This document shows, one piece after another, positions 17,455 through 24,852 of a DNA stretch of 64,000 bases (positions are counted from its first letter, which is position 1; each line of letters opens with the position of its first letter). The DNA is from Sphingomonas spermidinifaciens. GTDB lineage: Bacteria > Pseudomonadota > Alphaproteobacteria > Sphingomonadales > Sphingomonadaceae. The position numbers and the translations under genes are program-made. The DNA lies in contig NZ_NWMW01000003.1 in the NCBI RefSeq assembly GCF_002351485.1, forward strand, positions 62,001 to 126,000. Direction: 5' to 3'. Under the pieces are notes generated by a model. That model worked only from the letters and a program-made list of their open reading frames with translations. It made no database searches and was not told where the DNA came from.

Positions 17455-18276
17455 ATGAGGATCGCCGTCGTCGCCCCTGCCCGCTCGACCCGCCCCGAAT
17501 CGGCCGCCCGCGGCGCGGCGTTCGCGGCGCTCGAATTCCCCGAGGTCGAGCTCGTCATCGACCCGCAATGCTTTGCCGAGGCAGGACATTTCGCCGGCCC
17601 CGATGCGCTGCGCGCCGAAACCTTCCTGCGCTATGCCAACGACCCGGCCTATGACGCCATCTGGTTCGCGCGCGGCGGCTATGGGTCGAACCGCATCCTT
17701 GCCGAGGTGATGCCGAAGCTGAACGACGCCGCGCGGGCGAAGGCCTATCTCGGCTTTTCCGACATGGGCTTCCTGCTCGGCGCACTTTATGCGCGGCGGA
17801 TCGGGCGGCCGTGCCACGGGCCGATGTCGACCGAGGCGACTGCGCGCAACCGCGGCGGGCCGGCGTGGCGCGCGCTCGCCTGGCTGACGGCGAAGGACCG
17901 GCGCGCGCTAGAGCCGGGGCTCGACGGGCGGCCGGCCGCGGCATTCAACCTCGCGATTTTGACGGCGATGCTCGGCACGCCCTGGGTGCCGGACCTCACC
18001 GATCACGTGCTGCTGATCGAGGAAGTGGGCGAGAGCTATTACCGGATCGACCGGATGATGTTCCAGCTCGCGAACGCGACGCAGCTGCGCGGCCTTGCAG
18101 GCATCCGCCTCGGCAGCGTCACGGACGTGCCCGACGGTGACGGGCCGGAAGCGTTCGGCGAGACGCTCGACCAGATCATGGCGCGCTGGTGCGGCGAGAT
18201 GCGCGTGCCGTATCTCGGCCGCGCGAGGATCGGCCATGACGCCGACAATTGCGTGGTGCCGTTCGGCATCGCCTAA
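17455..18276 (+). CDS. LD-carboxypeptidase (peptidase family S66)
   Basis: This serine peptidase of the LdcA/MccF family releases the terminal D-Ala from muropeptide tetrapeptides in the cytoplasm. The 273-residue protein shows ARGGYGSNRILAE, the nucleophile segment LGFSDMGFLL (Ser of FSD), HGPMSTE, LLIEEVGESYYRIDRMM (catalytic Glu) and the late GHDADNCVVPFG (catalytic His). The start chosen is the ATG giving MRIAVVAPARS; a longer form would overlap the Mur ligase start. It is divergent from the Mur ligase with about 55 bp between starts. Its 3' end overlaps the photolyase-like gene by 4 bp. Confidence 0.92.
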   Translation: MRIAVVAPARSTRPESAARGAAFAALEFPEVELVIDPQCFAEAGHFAGPDALRAETFLRYANDPAYDAIWFARGGYGSNRILAEVMPKLNDAARAKAYLGFSDMGFLLGALYARRIGRPCHGPMSTEATARNRGGPAWRALAWLTAKDRRALEPGLDGRPAAAFNLAILTAMLGTPWVPDLTDHVLLIEEVGESYYRIDRMMFQLANATQLRGLAGIRLGSVTDVPDGDGPEAFGETLDQIMARWCGEMRVPYLGRARIGHDADNCVVPFGIA

Positions 18277-19421
18277 AGCGGCAGCCCCAGAGCGCGCGAT
18301 TTGGCTGGCGCTCCCGCCTTCACCTTGAAGAAGCCGGCGGTGGCGAGCGGCCAGACAGCGGCGTCATAGTCACGCACGAAGGTGTCGACCTGCGGCAAGG
18401 CCGGCGCATTTCCCAGCGGCACATAAGCCGCGACGAGCCGGCCCGCGCGGATATCGCCCAGCGTTGCGGCATCCTCGACCCGGTGCACCGGGCAGCCATA
18501 GCTCGCGCCCGCCCGCGTCGCCGCATCCTCGACAGCCCCTCGCCGGAACGCCGCGACCGCGGGCGCGACCCGCTCCTCTCGCGGCACCAGTGCGACGATC
18601 GCGGAGGGTGGGGTCGCCAAAGAGTGCCCGATCGCGAGATCACCCTCGTGCAGCAACAGCGACCACTCGCCCGCGGGTTCGGGTCGCGGCGGCGGTGTGA
18701 AGCGGATGAGCGGCGCCTCCTCATCCTCGGTCAGCGGCTCGACCTCCTCGACCAGCCCCTTGGGATTGAAGCGCCCGCCGGTGTAGCGGGCGATATTGTC
18801 CGCGCGCGCGGCATAGGCCTTGCCGCGCGTGTGCAGCCCCGCCACCCAACGCCACGAAAGCGTATTCGACGCCGCATCGCCGTCGAGCAGGTGCCGCAGG
18901 AAGAAGTCGGCGCCCAGCACCCAGGGCAGGCGAAGCGTGAAGATCCAGATGCTCGCGAACCACATCCGCGCATGGTTGTGCAGCCAGTTGTGGGCGGTCA
19001 GCTCGTCCGCCCACGCATCGAAACAGTCGATGCCCGTTCGCCCCTCGATCGCGGCACGATAGTCGCGCGCGAGGCCGCCATTCGCCTCCACCGCCGCCAG
19101 CGCAGCATCGCGCTCGGCCAGATACCGGTCCCACACCGCCGGCCGCTGCTCAAGCCAGCCGCGGAAATAGCCGCGCCACAGCACCTCGCTGACGAACTTC
19201 TCCGCCGCGTCGGGGCCGTGCTTATCAAGCGCCCGCGCCAGCACCTCCTGCTCGTCGATCAGGCGGTGGCGCAGATAGGGTGACAGCATCGACACGTTCG
19301 CCGGCCACGCGCCTGCGCTGCCATGGTCGTGGTTGCGCTCGGCCGCATATCGCCGGCCCATGCGGGGCGAAAAGGCATCAAGGCGCGCGAGCGCGGCGGC
19401 GCGGGTGGGTTCGAGGATCAT
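18273..19421 (-). CDS. Photolyase/cryptochrome FAD-domain protein lacking an N-terminal antenna domain
   Basis: In this 382-residue protein, residues about 40-225 match the FAD-binding helical domain of the photolyase/cryptochrome family: SMLSPYLRHRLI, EVLWRGYFRGWLE, the HNWLHNHARMWFASIWIF segment, LLDGDAASNTLSWRWVAG and the flavin-contacting loop before ARYTGGRFNP. The usual 200-residue N-terminal antenna domain is absent. Instead about 140 residues follow the FAD domain, with strand-like GEWSLLLHEGDLAIG and AIVALVPREERVAPAV and an ending VWPLATAGFFKVK. It could be a DNA photolyase variant, a light sensor, or a circularly permuted form; repair activity is unproven. Confidence 0.8.
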   Translation of the reverse strand: MILEPTRAAALARLDAFSPRMGRRYAAERNHDHGSAGAWPANVSMLSPYLRHRLIDEQEVLARALDKHGPDAAEKFVSEVLWRGYFRGWLEQRPAVWDRYLAERDAALAAVEANGGLARDYRAAIEGRTGIDCFDAWADELTAHNWLHNHARMWFASIWIFTLRLPWVLGADFFLRHLLDGDAASNTLSWRWVAGLHTRGKAYAARADNIARYTGGRFNPKGLVEEVEPLTEDEEAPLIRFTPPPRPEPAGEWSLLLHEGDLAIGHSLATPPSAIVALVPREERVAPAVAAFRRGAVEDAATRAGASYGCPVHRVEDAATLGDIRAGRLVAAYVPLGNAPALPQVDTFVRDYDAAVWPLATAGFFKVKAGAPAKSRALGLPL

Positions 19422-19545
19422 CGGCTTGCGCTAGGCCGGCGTCGCCGCCGCCCCAATCCCGCTTTTGGTCGAGCCGCAACGATTGCCAGCCTTGGCCGGG
19501 CGCGCCATATGCCCCGCACCCCAACCCAGCGACGAAAGCCCGCGA

Positions 19546-21546
19546 ATGTCTGCGATGTTCAAGATCACGCTCCCTGACGGCTCGGTTCGTGAGGTAGCGC
19601 CGGGGACTACCCCCGCGGACATCGCCGCCGCGATCGGGCCGGGTCTTGCCAAGGCGGCGATGGCGGCGCGCGTCGATGGCGAAGTGCGCGACATCATGCG
19701 GCCCTTCGAGGGTGATGCGCAGCTCGCGCTCATCACCGCAAAGGACGAGGCCGACGCGCTCGAGCTCGTGCGTCACGATTATGCACACATCCTGGCCGAG
19801 GCGGTGCAGAAGCTGTTCCCGGGCACGCAGATCACCTTCGGCCCGGCGACCGACGACGGCTTCTACTACGACTTCGCGCCCAAGGACCGCCCCTTCACAG
19901 AGGACGACCTGCCCGCGATCGAGGCCGAGATGCGCCGCATCATCGCCGCCGACGAACCGCTGATCCGGGAGGTGTGGCGCCGCGAGGACCTGATTGCGCG
20001 CTGGAACGCGCAAGGGGAAACGTTCAAGGCCGAATGGGCCGCCGAGCTGCCCGATGGCGAAGAGCTGACCGTCTATCGCGCGGGCAGGGGCGAGGACGCC
20101 TGGCTCGACATGTGCCGCGGGCCGCACCTGGCCTCGACCGGCAAGGTCGCGGCCGACGCCTTCAAGCTGACGCGCGTGTCGGGTGCCTATTGGCGCGGCG
20201 ACCAGAAGAACGCGATGCTCAGCCGCATCTACGGCACCGGCTGGCTGAACAAGAAGCAGCTCGACGCGCATCTCCACCGGCTTGAGGAAGCGGCCAAGCG
20301 CGACCATCGCAAGCTCGGCCAGGAAATGGACCTGTTCCACCTTCAGGCCGAGGCGCACGGGTCGGTCTTCTGGCACCCCAACGGCTTCGTCATCTGGCGC
20401 GAGCTGGAGGCCTATATGCGCCGCGCAATCGACGCCGCCGGCTATCAGGAGGTCAAGACGCCGCAGGTGATGGACGCGCGCCAGTGGGAGGCGTCCGGGC
20501 ATTGGGGAAAGTATCGCGAGAACATGTTCGTCATCCCCGACGAGGTGCCGAACACCGACGATGACGGGCCGATCGTGTCGAACGATGCCGAGTGGATGGC
20601 GCTCAAGCCGATGAACTGCCCGGCGCACGTCCTGATCTTCCGCCAGGGGATCAAGTCGTACCGCGATCTGCCGATGCGCCTCTACGAAAATGGCTGCTGC
20701 CACCGCAACGAGCCGCACGGCGCGCTCCACGGCCTGATGCGCGTGCGCCAGTTCACGCAGGACGACGCGCATATCTTCTGCCGCGAGGACCAGATCGTCG
20801 ATGAGGTGCGCAGGTTCTGCGAACTCGCCGACCGCATCTACCGCGACTTCGGCTTCACCTATTCGATCAAGCTCGCGCTCCGCCCCGAAAATCGCTTCGG
20901 CACCGAGGAGATGTGGGACCAGGCGGAGGCCGAGCTGCGCAACGCGGTGATCGAGGCGGGACTGGCGACCGAGGAATATGGCTGGGAAGAGCTTCCCGGC
21001 GAAGGTGCCTTCTACGCGCCCAAGCTCGAATGGCACCTGACTGACGCGATCGGGCGGACATGGCAGGTCGGCACGATCCAGTCCGACCGCGTGCTGCCCG
21101 AGCGGCTCGATGCGAGCTATGTCGGCGAGGATGGCGAGCGCCACCGCCCGATCATGCTCCACCGCGCGATCTTCGGCAGCTATGAGCGGTTTATCGGCAT
21201 CCTGATCGAGCATTTCGCCGGCCGCCTGCCCGTCTGGCTGGCGCCGACCCAGGCGGTGGTCGCGACGATCGTGTCCGATGCCGACGACTATGCCCGCGAG
21301 GTCGAGGGCAAGCTCAAGGCCGCGGGCATCCGCGCCGACGCCGACCTCCGCAACGAGAAGATCAACTACAAGGTGCGCGAGCACAGCCTCGCCAAGGTCC
21401 CGCACCTGCTCGTCGTCGGCAAACGCGAGGCCGAGGAAGGCACGGTCGCCGTCCGCACGCTCGGCCGCGAGGGGCAGCGGGTGATGCCGATCGAAGAGGC
21501 GATCGCGACGCTGACCGCGGAAGCGACGCCGCCCGATCTGCGTTGA
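19546..21546 (+). CDS. thrS: Threonine--tRNA ligase
   Basis: This class II aminoacyl-tRNA synthetase has 666 residues. It opens with a TGS domain ([23 protein letters not shown]), then the editing domain with its [11 protein letters not shown] metal motif, and the catalytic core with motif 2 ([17 protein letters not shown]) and the zinc-site Cys in [10 protein letters not shown]. The C-terminal anticodon-binding domain closes with [16 protein letters not shown]. The start ATG at 19546 gives MSAMFKITL; a second ATG lies three codons on. infC follows 140 bp downstream in the same direction. Confidence 0.97.
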   Translation: MSAMFKITLPDGSVREVAPGTTPADIAAAIGPGLAKAAMAARVDGEVRDIMRPFEGDAQLALITAKDEADALELVRHDYAHILAEAVQKLFPGTQITFGPATDDGFYYDFAPKDRPFTEDDLPAIEAEMRRIIAADEPLIREVWRREDLIARWNAQGETFKAEWAAELPDGEELTVYRAGRGEDAWLDMCRGPHLASTGKVAADAFKLTRVSGAYWRGDQKNAMLSRIYGTGWLNKKQLDAHLHRLEEAAKRDHRKLGQEMDLFHLQAEAHGSVFWHPNGFVIWRELEAYMRRAIDAAGYQEVKTPQVMDARQWEASGHWGKYRENMFVIPDEVPNTDDDGPIVSNDAEWMALKPMNCPAHVLIFRQGIKSYRDLPMRLYENGCCHRNEPHGALHGLMRVRQFTQDDAHIFCREDQIVDEVRRFCELADRIYRDFGFTYSIKLALRPENRFGTEEMWDQAEAELRNAVIEAGLATEEYGWEELPGEGAFYAPKLEWHLTDAIGRTWQVGTIQSDRVLPERLDASYVGEDGERHRPIMLHRAIFGSYERFIGILIEHFAGRLPVWLAPTQAVVATIVSDADDYAREVEGKLKAAGIRADADLRNEKINYKVREHSLAKVPHLLVVGKREAEEGTVAVRTLGREGQRVMPIEEAIATLTAEATPPDLR

Positions 21547-21582
21547 TCGGGCGGGCGCCTGTTGCGCCCCCGCATCACCCGT

Positions 21583-21617
21583 GGCCCGCCGCGCTCGATT
21601 GATCGTGACGGCGGGCC
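21583..21617 (+). terminator. Inverted repeat between thrS and infC
   Basis: GGCCCGCCG (21583-21591) pairs with CGGCGGGCC (21609-21617) around a 17-base loop that itself contains CGAT/ATCG. It may end thrS transcripts or be part of the infC leader. There is no T-run. Confidence 0.35.
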
Positions 21618-21673
21618 AAGGGCGCTTCCAAATTTGCGTTCGAGCGACTATCTAAGGCGATCGAAATAGCCTC

Positions 21674-21689
21674 AGGAGAAACAGCTATA
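21674..21689 (+). promoter_or_regulatory. Ribosome binding site and non-canonical ATA start of infC
   Basis: AGGAGAA at 21674-21680 is followed after six bases by ATA at 21687, which is in frame with IF-3. The first in-frame ATG (21699) lies 18 bases from the Shine-Dalgarno, too far for good use. Non-AUG start codons on infC are known to let IF-3 repress its own translation. Confidence 0.7.
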
Positions 21690-22229
21690 CGTCCCCCGAT
21701 GCGGCGCCCGATGGCGCCCCCGCCCATGAACGGCCCCCGCTTCAACGAATTCATCCAGAGCCCACGCGTCCGCGTCATCGACCAGGACGGCGAGAATCTG
21801 GGCGTGATGTACACGCGCGAAGCGATGGAGCAGGCGAAGGAAGTCGGCCTCGACCTGGTCGAAGTGTCGCCCAACGCCGATCCGCCCGTCGCCAAGTTCC
21901 TCGACGTGGGGAAGTACAAGTACGAGGCCCAGAAGAAGGCGAACCTCGCCCGCAAGTCGCAGAAGACGCAGGAGATCAAAGAGATCAAGATGCGTCCGAA
22001 CATCGACGATCACGATTACGACGTGAAGATGCGCGCGATCCACAAGTTCATCGGCGAGGGCGACAAGGTCAAGGTGACGCTCCGCTTTCGCGGCCGCGAG
22101 CTCAGCCACGGCCAACTCGGCATGCAGCTGCTCCAGCGCGTCGCCGGCGACTGCGCCGAGGATGCGAAGGTCGAGAGCTATCCGCGGATGGAAGGCCGGC
22201 AGATGCTGATGGTGCTGTCGCCAAAGTAA
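21687..22229 (+). CDS. infC: Translation initiation factor IF-3
   Basis: IF-3 binds the 30S subunit, keeps it apart from 50S and checks start codon and initiator tRNA. The protein has the family layout: N-domain with [20 protein letters not shown] and [19 protein letters not shown], a lysine-rich linker helix, and the C-domain with [17 protein letters not shown] and [14 protein letters not shown]. The start is placed at ATA 21687 (180 residues) because of Shine-Dalgarno spacing; the alternative ATG 21699 gives 176 residues. IF-3 discriminates against non-AUG starts, so its own synthesis is likely self-limited, as for the AUU start of E. coli infC. Confidence 0.95.
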   Translation: MRPPMRRPMAPPPMNGPRFNEFIQSPRVRVIDQDGENLGVMYTREAMEQAKEVGLDLVEVSPNADPPVAKFLDVGKYKYEAQKKANLARKSQKTQEIKEIKMRPNIDDHDYDVKMRAIHKFIGEGDKVKVTLRFRGRELSHGQLGMQLLQRVAGDCAEDAKVESYPRMEGRQMLMVLSPK

Positions 22230-22240
22230 GCGAAGCCAGA

Positions 22241-22291
22241 TGAGCAACAAAAAAGGGCGGTCCGATCGGGGCCGCCCTTTTTTGTTGCTCA
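22241..22291. terminator. Bidirectional terminator, perfect 20-bp stem
   Basis: The arms at 22241-22260 and 22272-22291 are exact reverse complements of each other, each with a GGGCGG/CCGCCC core flanked by an A6 or T6 run. The loop is 11 bases. It serves infC rightward and the siderophore receptor gene leftward. Confidence 0.92.
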
Positions 22292-22301
22292 GCAGAGGCT
22301 C

Positions 22302-22329
22302 GTCACCCCGGCTCCCGAGCCGGGGTGAC
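22302..22329. repeat. Palindromic repeat GTCACCCCGGCTC-N2-GAGCCGGGGTGAC
   Basis: A perfect 13-bp inverted repeat with a two-base centre lies between the infC terminator and the receptor stop. The GTCACCCCGG core is a familiar intergenic palindrome in sphingomonads (general knowledge, not counted here). Confidence 0.65.
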
Positions 22330-22343
22330 AATCTTTCGGATCG

Positions 22344-24464
22344 TCAGAACTTCAGCCCGAGCGTCGCACTCGCGGTCCGCGGGGCGCCATAGAAGCCCTG
22401 CTCCCAATAGAGACTGGTAATGTACTTGACGTTGGTCAGGTTACGCACGTTGGCGGTCAGCGACAGTGCCGGCGTGATCGACCAGCGTGCCATGAGGTCG
22501 ACCAGCGCATAGCCGCCTTGCCGCGTGAAGATCGCATCGCGCGCCGGTGCCGTATCGGTCGCAGGCACCGCGTCGCGCTGCAACCGCTCGATCTCGCTCT
22601 GATACTGGACGGCAGCGCCAACGGTGACCGCGGGCAGCGACGGCGGCGTGTAGGTCGCGTTGAGACGTGCGGTGTGACGCGGGACATAGGTCCGCACCGC
22701 CTCGCCATCCGCCGGGTCGCGCACGCGCAGCGCGGTATAGCCGCCGCTCAGGTTGAGGCCGGCGAGCGGCTGGCCGCCCAGATCGAGCTCGATCCCCTCC
22801 GACCGCGCGTCGATCGTCGTGTAGAGCTGCTGGGCGATCGTGGTGTCGAACCGCCCCGCCTCGGCGATGCCGTTCTGCTGCGCCCGGAACACCGCGGCCG
22901 ACGCGTAGAAGCGGTTGTCGAACCAGCTGCCCTTGACCCCCGCCTCGACATTGTCGCCCTCGGCGGGCGGCAGGATCGTCAGCTGTTCGCTCAATTCGAA
23001 CTGCGGGTTGAAGATCTTCGCATAGCTCGCATAGAGGCTGATCGTCGGCGTCAGCTCGAACGTCGCGCCCGCAAAGGGCAGGAACCGGCGCTCGTCATAG
23101 ACACGATCGACGCCATACGAATAACCCTCGCTCTCGATCCAGGTATAGTTGCCGCCCACCATGATCTTGAGCGGATCGACGGGGTTCAGGCGAACAAGAC
23201 CATAGACCGAGTTTCGCTTGGTCTCGAAATCGGCCTGAAGGACGAAGGGTGGAAAGTCGGGCTCGGCGATGCTGCCGTCGAAGGCGCTGTTGCCCGGAAG
23301 CGGCGCGCCTGCAGGCGGATAGCTCGACGACTGGCGCAGGCGGCTGGTGCCGCGATTGACGCCGACCACGACCTCATGGGTGCGCCCACCAATCTTGACC
23401 GGCCCGGTGACATAGGCGTCGAGCGTCAGCTCGCGCGTCGGCCCGCGGAAGGCACCGGGAAAGGCGAACAGCCCGGCATTCGCCGCCTCGCCGGGATTGC
23501 CATAGACGTAGAAGAGCCTCGAATCCTCGTCGACCGCCCGGCGCAGCACCGACAGCTTGGCGCTCCAGTCGCCGCTCAGTTCCTGCGTCAGGTCGCCGAA
23601 GATCTGCTGGTCGAGCGTGTTCCAGCGCGTCCATTCGGCCGAGGTGCTGGTCGAGCGTGGCAGGTCCGTCGCCGCCCCCTCGGTCGTGAAGAGCGGCAGC
23701 GCGCCCCACAGGCCGCCATCGGTGCGATTGTCCTGCCGCTGATAGCCGACCGACAGCGTCGTCGTCGGGGTCAGGTCGGCCTCGACGACACCGTACAGCA
23801 CCGATCGCTTGCCGGTGTAGCGATCGAGATAGCTGCCGACGTCCTGATACGCGCCGACGATCCGCGTCCGCACGTCGCCCGCGGCGTCGAGCGGCACGGT
23901 CACATCCCCCTCCACCCGCTTGGTGTCGTAGGTGCCGCCGGTCAGCAGCACGCTGCCGGTCAGCGCGCGTCCGGGCCGCTTGCGAACGAAGTTGATCGTC
24001 GCCGAAGGGTTGCCCGTCATCGACAGGAGGCCGTTGGCGCCGCGCAGGACCTCGACCCGCTCATAGGCGGCGGTGTCGAGCGCACCGTTCTGGAGCCCAT
24101 AGGCGAAGGGCAGGCCGACACCGTCGAGCTGGAAATTGGTGATGTCGAACCCGCGCGCCGAGTAATAGGTGCGGTCGGTTTCCGCCTGCTGGACGTTGAT
24201 GCCGGTGGTGGTGCTCAAGAGCGTGTTGACGTCGCGCAGCTGGAAATCATCGATCTGCGCGCGGGTGACGACGCTGATCGACTGCGGCGTATCCTTCTGG
24301 CTCAGATTCAGCCGGCTCGCCGAGCGGGTGGCGCGGACGCCATATTCGTCATCGTCCACCGTGACGTCACGAACGCCGGTGACGACGATGTCCTGCGCGC
24401 TCTGCGGCTCCTCCTCGATCGGCGCGGCGAGGGTGAGCGCGGCGAGCAACAACGGTGCGGGCAT
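22344..24464 (-). CDS. TonB-dependent siderophore receptor
   Basis: This 706-residue outer-membrane beta-barrel receptor is for ferric siderophores. A signal peptide precedes the TonB box region DIVVTGVRD. The plug domain shows KDTPQSISVVTRAQIDDFQL and VEVLRGANGLLSMTGNPSATINFVRKRP, the typical FhuE/FpvA-type siderophore receptor signature. Alternating aromatic barrel strands end in TASATLGLKF, with the terminal Phe recognised by the BAM complex. It is probably iron-regulated, but no clear Fur box was identified upstream. Confidence 0.93.
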   Translation of the reverse strand: MPAPLLLAALTLAAPIEEEPQSAQDIVVTGVRDVTVDDDEYGVRATRSASRLNLSQKDTPQSISVVTRAQIDDFQLRDVNTLLSTTTGINVQQAETDRTYYSARGFDITNFQLDGVGLPFAYGLQNGALDTAAYERVEVLRGANGLLSMTGNPSATINFVRKRPGRALTGSVLLTGGTYDTKRVEGDVTVPLDAAGDVRTRIVGAYQDVGSYLDRYTGKRSVLYGVVEADLTPTTTLSVGYQRQDNRTDGGLWGALPLFTTEGAATDLPRSTSTSAEWTRWNTLDQQIFGDLTQELSGDWSAKLSVLRRAVDEDSRLFYVYGNPGEAANAGLFAFPGAFRGPTRELTLDAYVTGPVKIGGRTHEVVVGVNRGTSRLRQSSSYPPAGAPLPGNSAFDGSIAEPDFPPFVLQADFETKRNSVYGLVRLNPVDPLKIMVGGNYTWIESEGYSYGVDRVYDERRFLPFAGATFELTPTISLYASYAKIFNPQFELSEQLTILPPAEGDNVEAGVKGSWFDNRFYASAAVFRAQQNGIAEAGRFDTTIAQQLYTTIDARSEGIELDLGGQPLAGLNLSGGYTALRVRDPADGEAVRTYVPRHTARLNATYTPPSLPAVTVGAAVQYQSEIERLQRDAVPATDTAPARDAIFTRQGGYALVDLMARWSITPALSLTANVRNLTNVKYITSLYWEQGFYGAPRTASATLGLKF

Positions 24465-24549
24465 CGTAACAAGTCTCCTTCTGCCGCGCGCTTTAACGTC
24501 GGCGACAGAAGATGCAAGTCACTCTCAATAGCGCACAGGAGATTGCGGA

Positions 24550-24831
24550 TCAGTCGCAGCCGCGCCCGCCGCCATCGCCGCAATCGGCCGAACCCGTGTC
24601 GCTCGCTGCCGTGTCGCTGTTCGTCGTAGAGGCCGATCCGCTGTCCGCCCGCCTCATTGGCCGCCGCTTGCGTAAATGGCGACGGAGCAGCACGCCGCGC
24701 AGTACTACGACGGCGACGATCGCGGTCGCCACCAGCAGCAACGTCGGCGTATCGAGCCCCTGTCCCGCCGGCGCCGTCGCGGCCACTAGCAGCGGCGCGG
24801 CAGCCGTCATCATCAGAGTCGGTCGGATCAT
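24550..24831 (-). CDS. Small single-pass membrane protein with Asp/Ser-rich tail
   Basis: This 93-residue protein has two hydrophobic segments (residues about 4-20 and 28-48). A basic RRHLRKRRPMRR stretch follows, then a tail of Ser, Asp, Thr and Gly ending in a Cys-containing CGDGGGRGCD. The hydrophobic-basic-acidic layout suggests an inner-membrane protein, though the tail could simply be low complexity. It lies between glnD and the receptor gene on the same strand. A GGGAG stretch lies upstream of the ATG. No family was recognised. Confidence 0.5.
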   Translation of the reverse strand: MIRPTLMMTAAAPLLVAATAPAGQGLDTPTLLLVATAIVAVVVLRGVLLRRHLRKRRPMRRADSGSASTTNSDTAASDTGSADCGDGGGRGCD

Positions 24832-24852
24832 GTCAGCAAGCTCCCGCCAAAT

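Noticed and set aside
19378..21405. 675-codon open frame antisense to thrS
   Set aside because: High GC makes long antisense frames common. The sense strand codes an intact threonyl-tRNA synthetase, and the antisense product has no recognisable domains.
22518..24629. 703-codon frame opposite the siderophore receptor
   Set aside because: Composition is Arg/Asp/Ala-rich without domain signatures, and the other strand has all receptor motifs.
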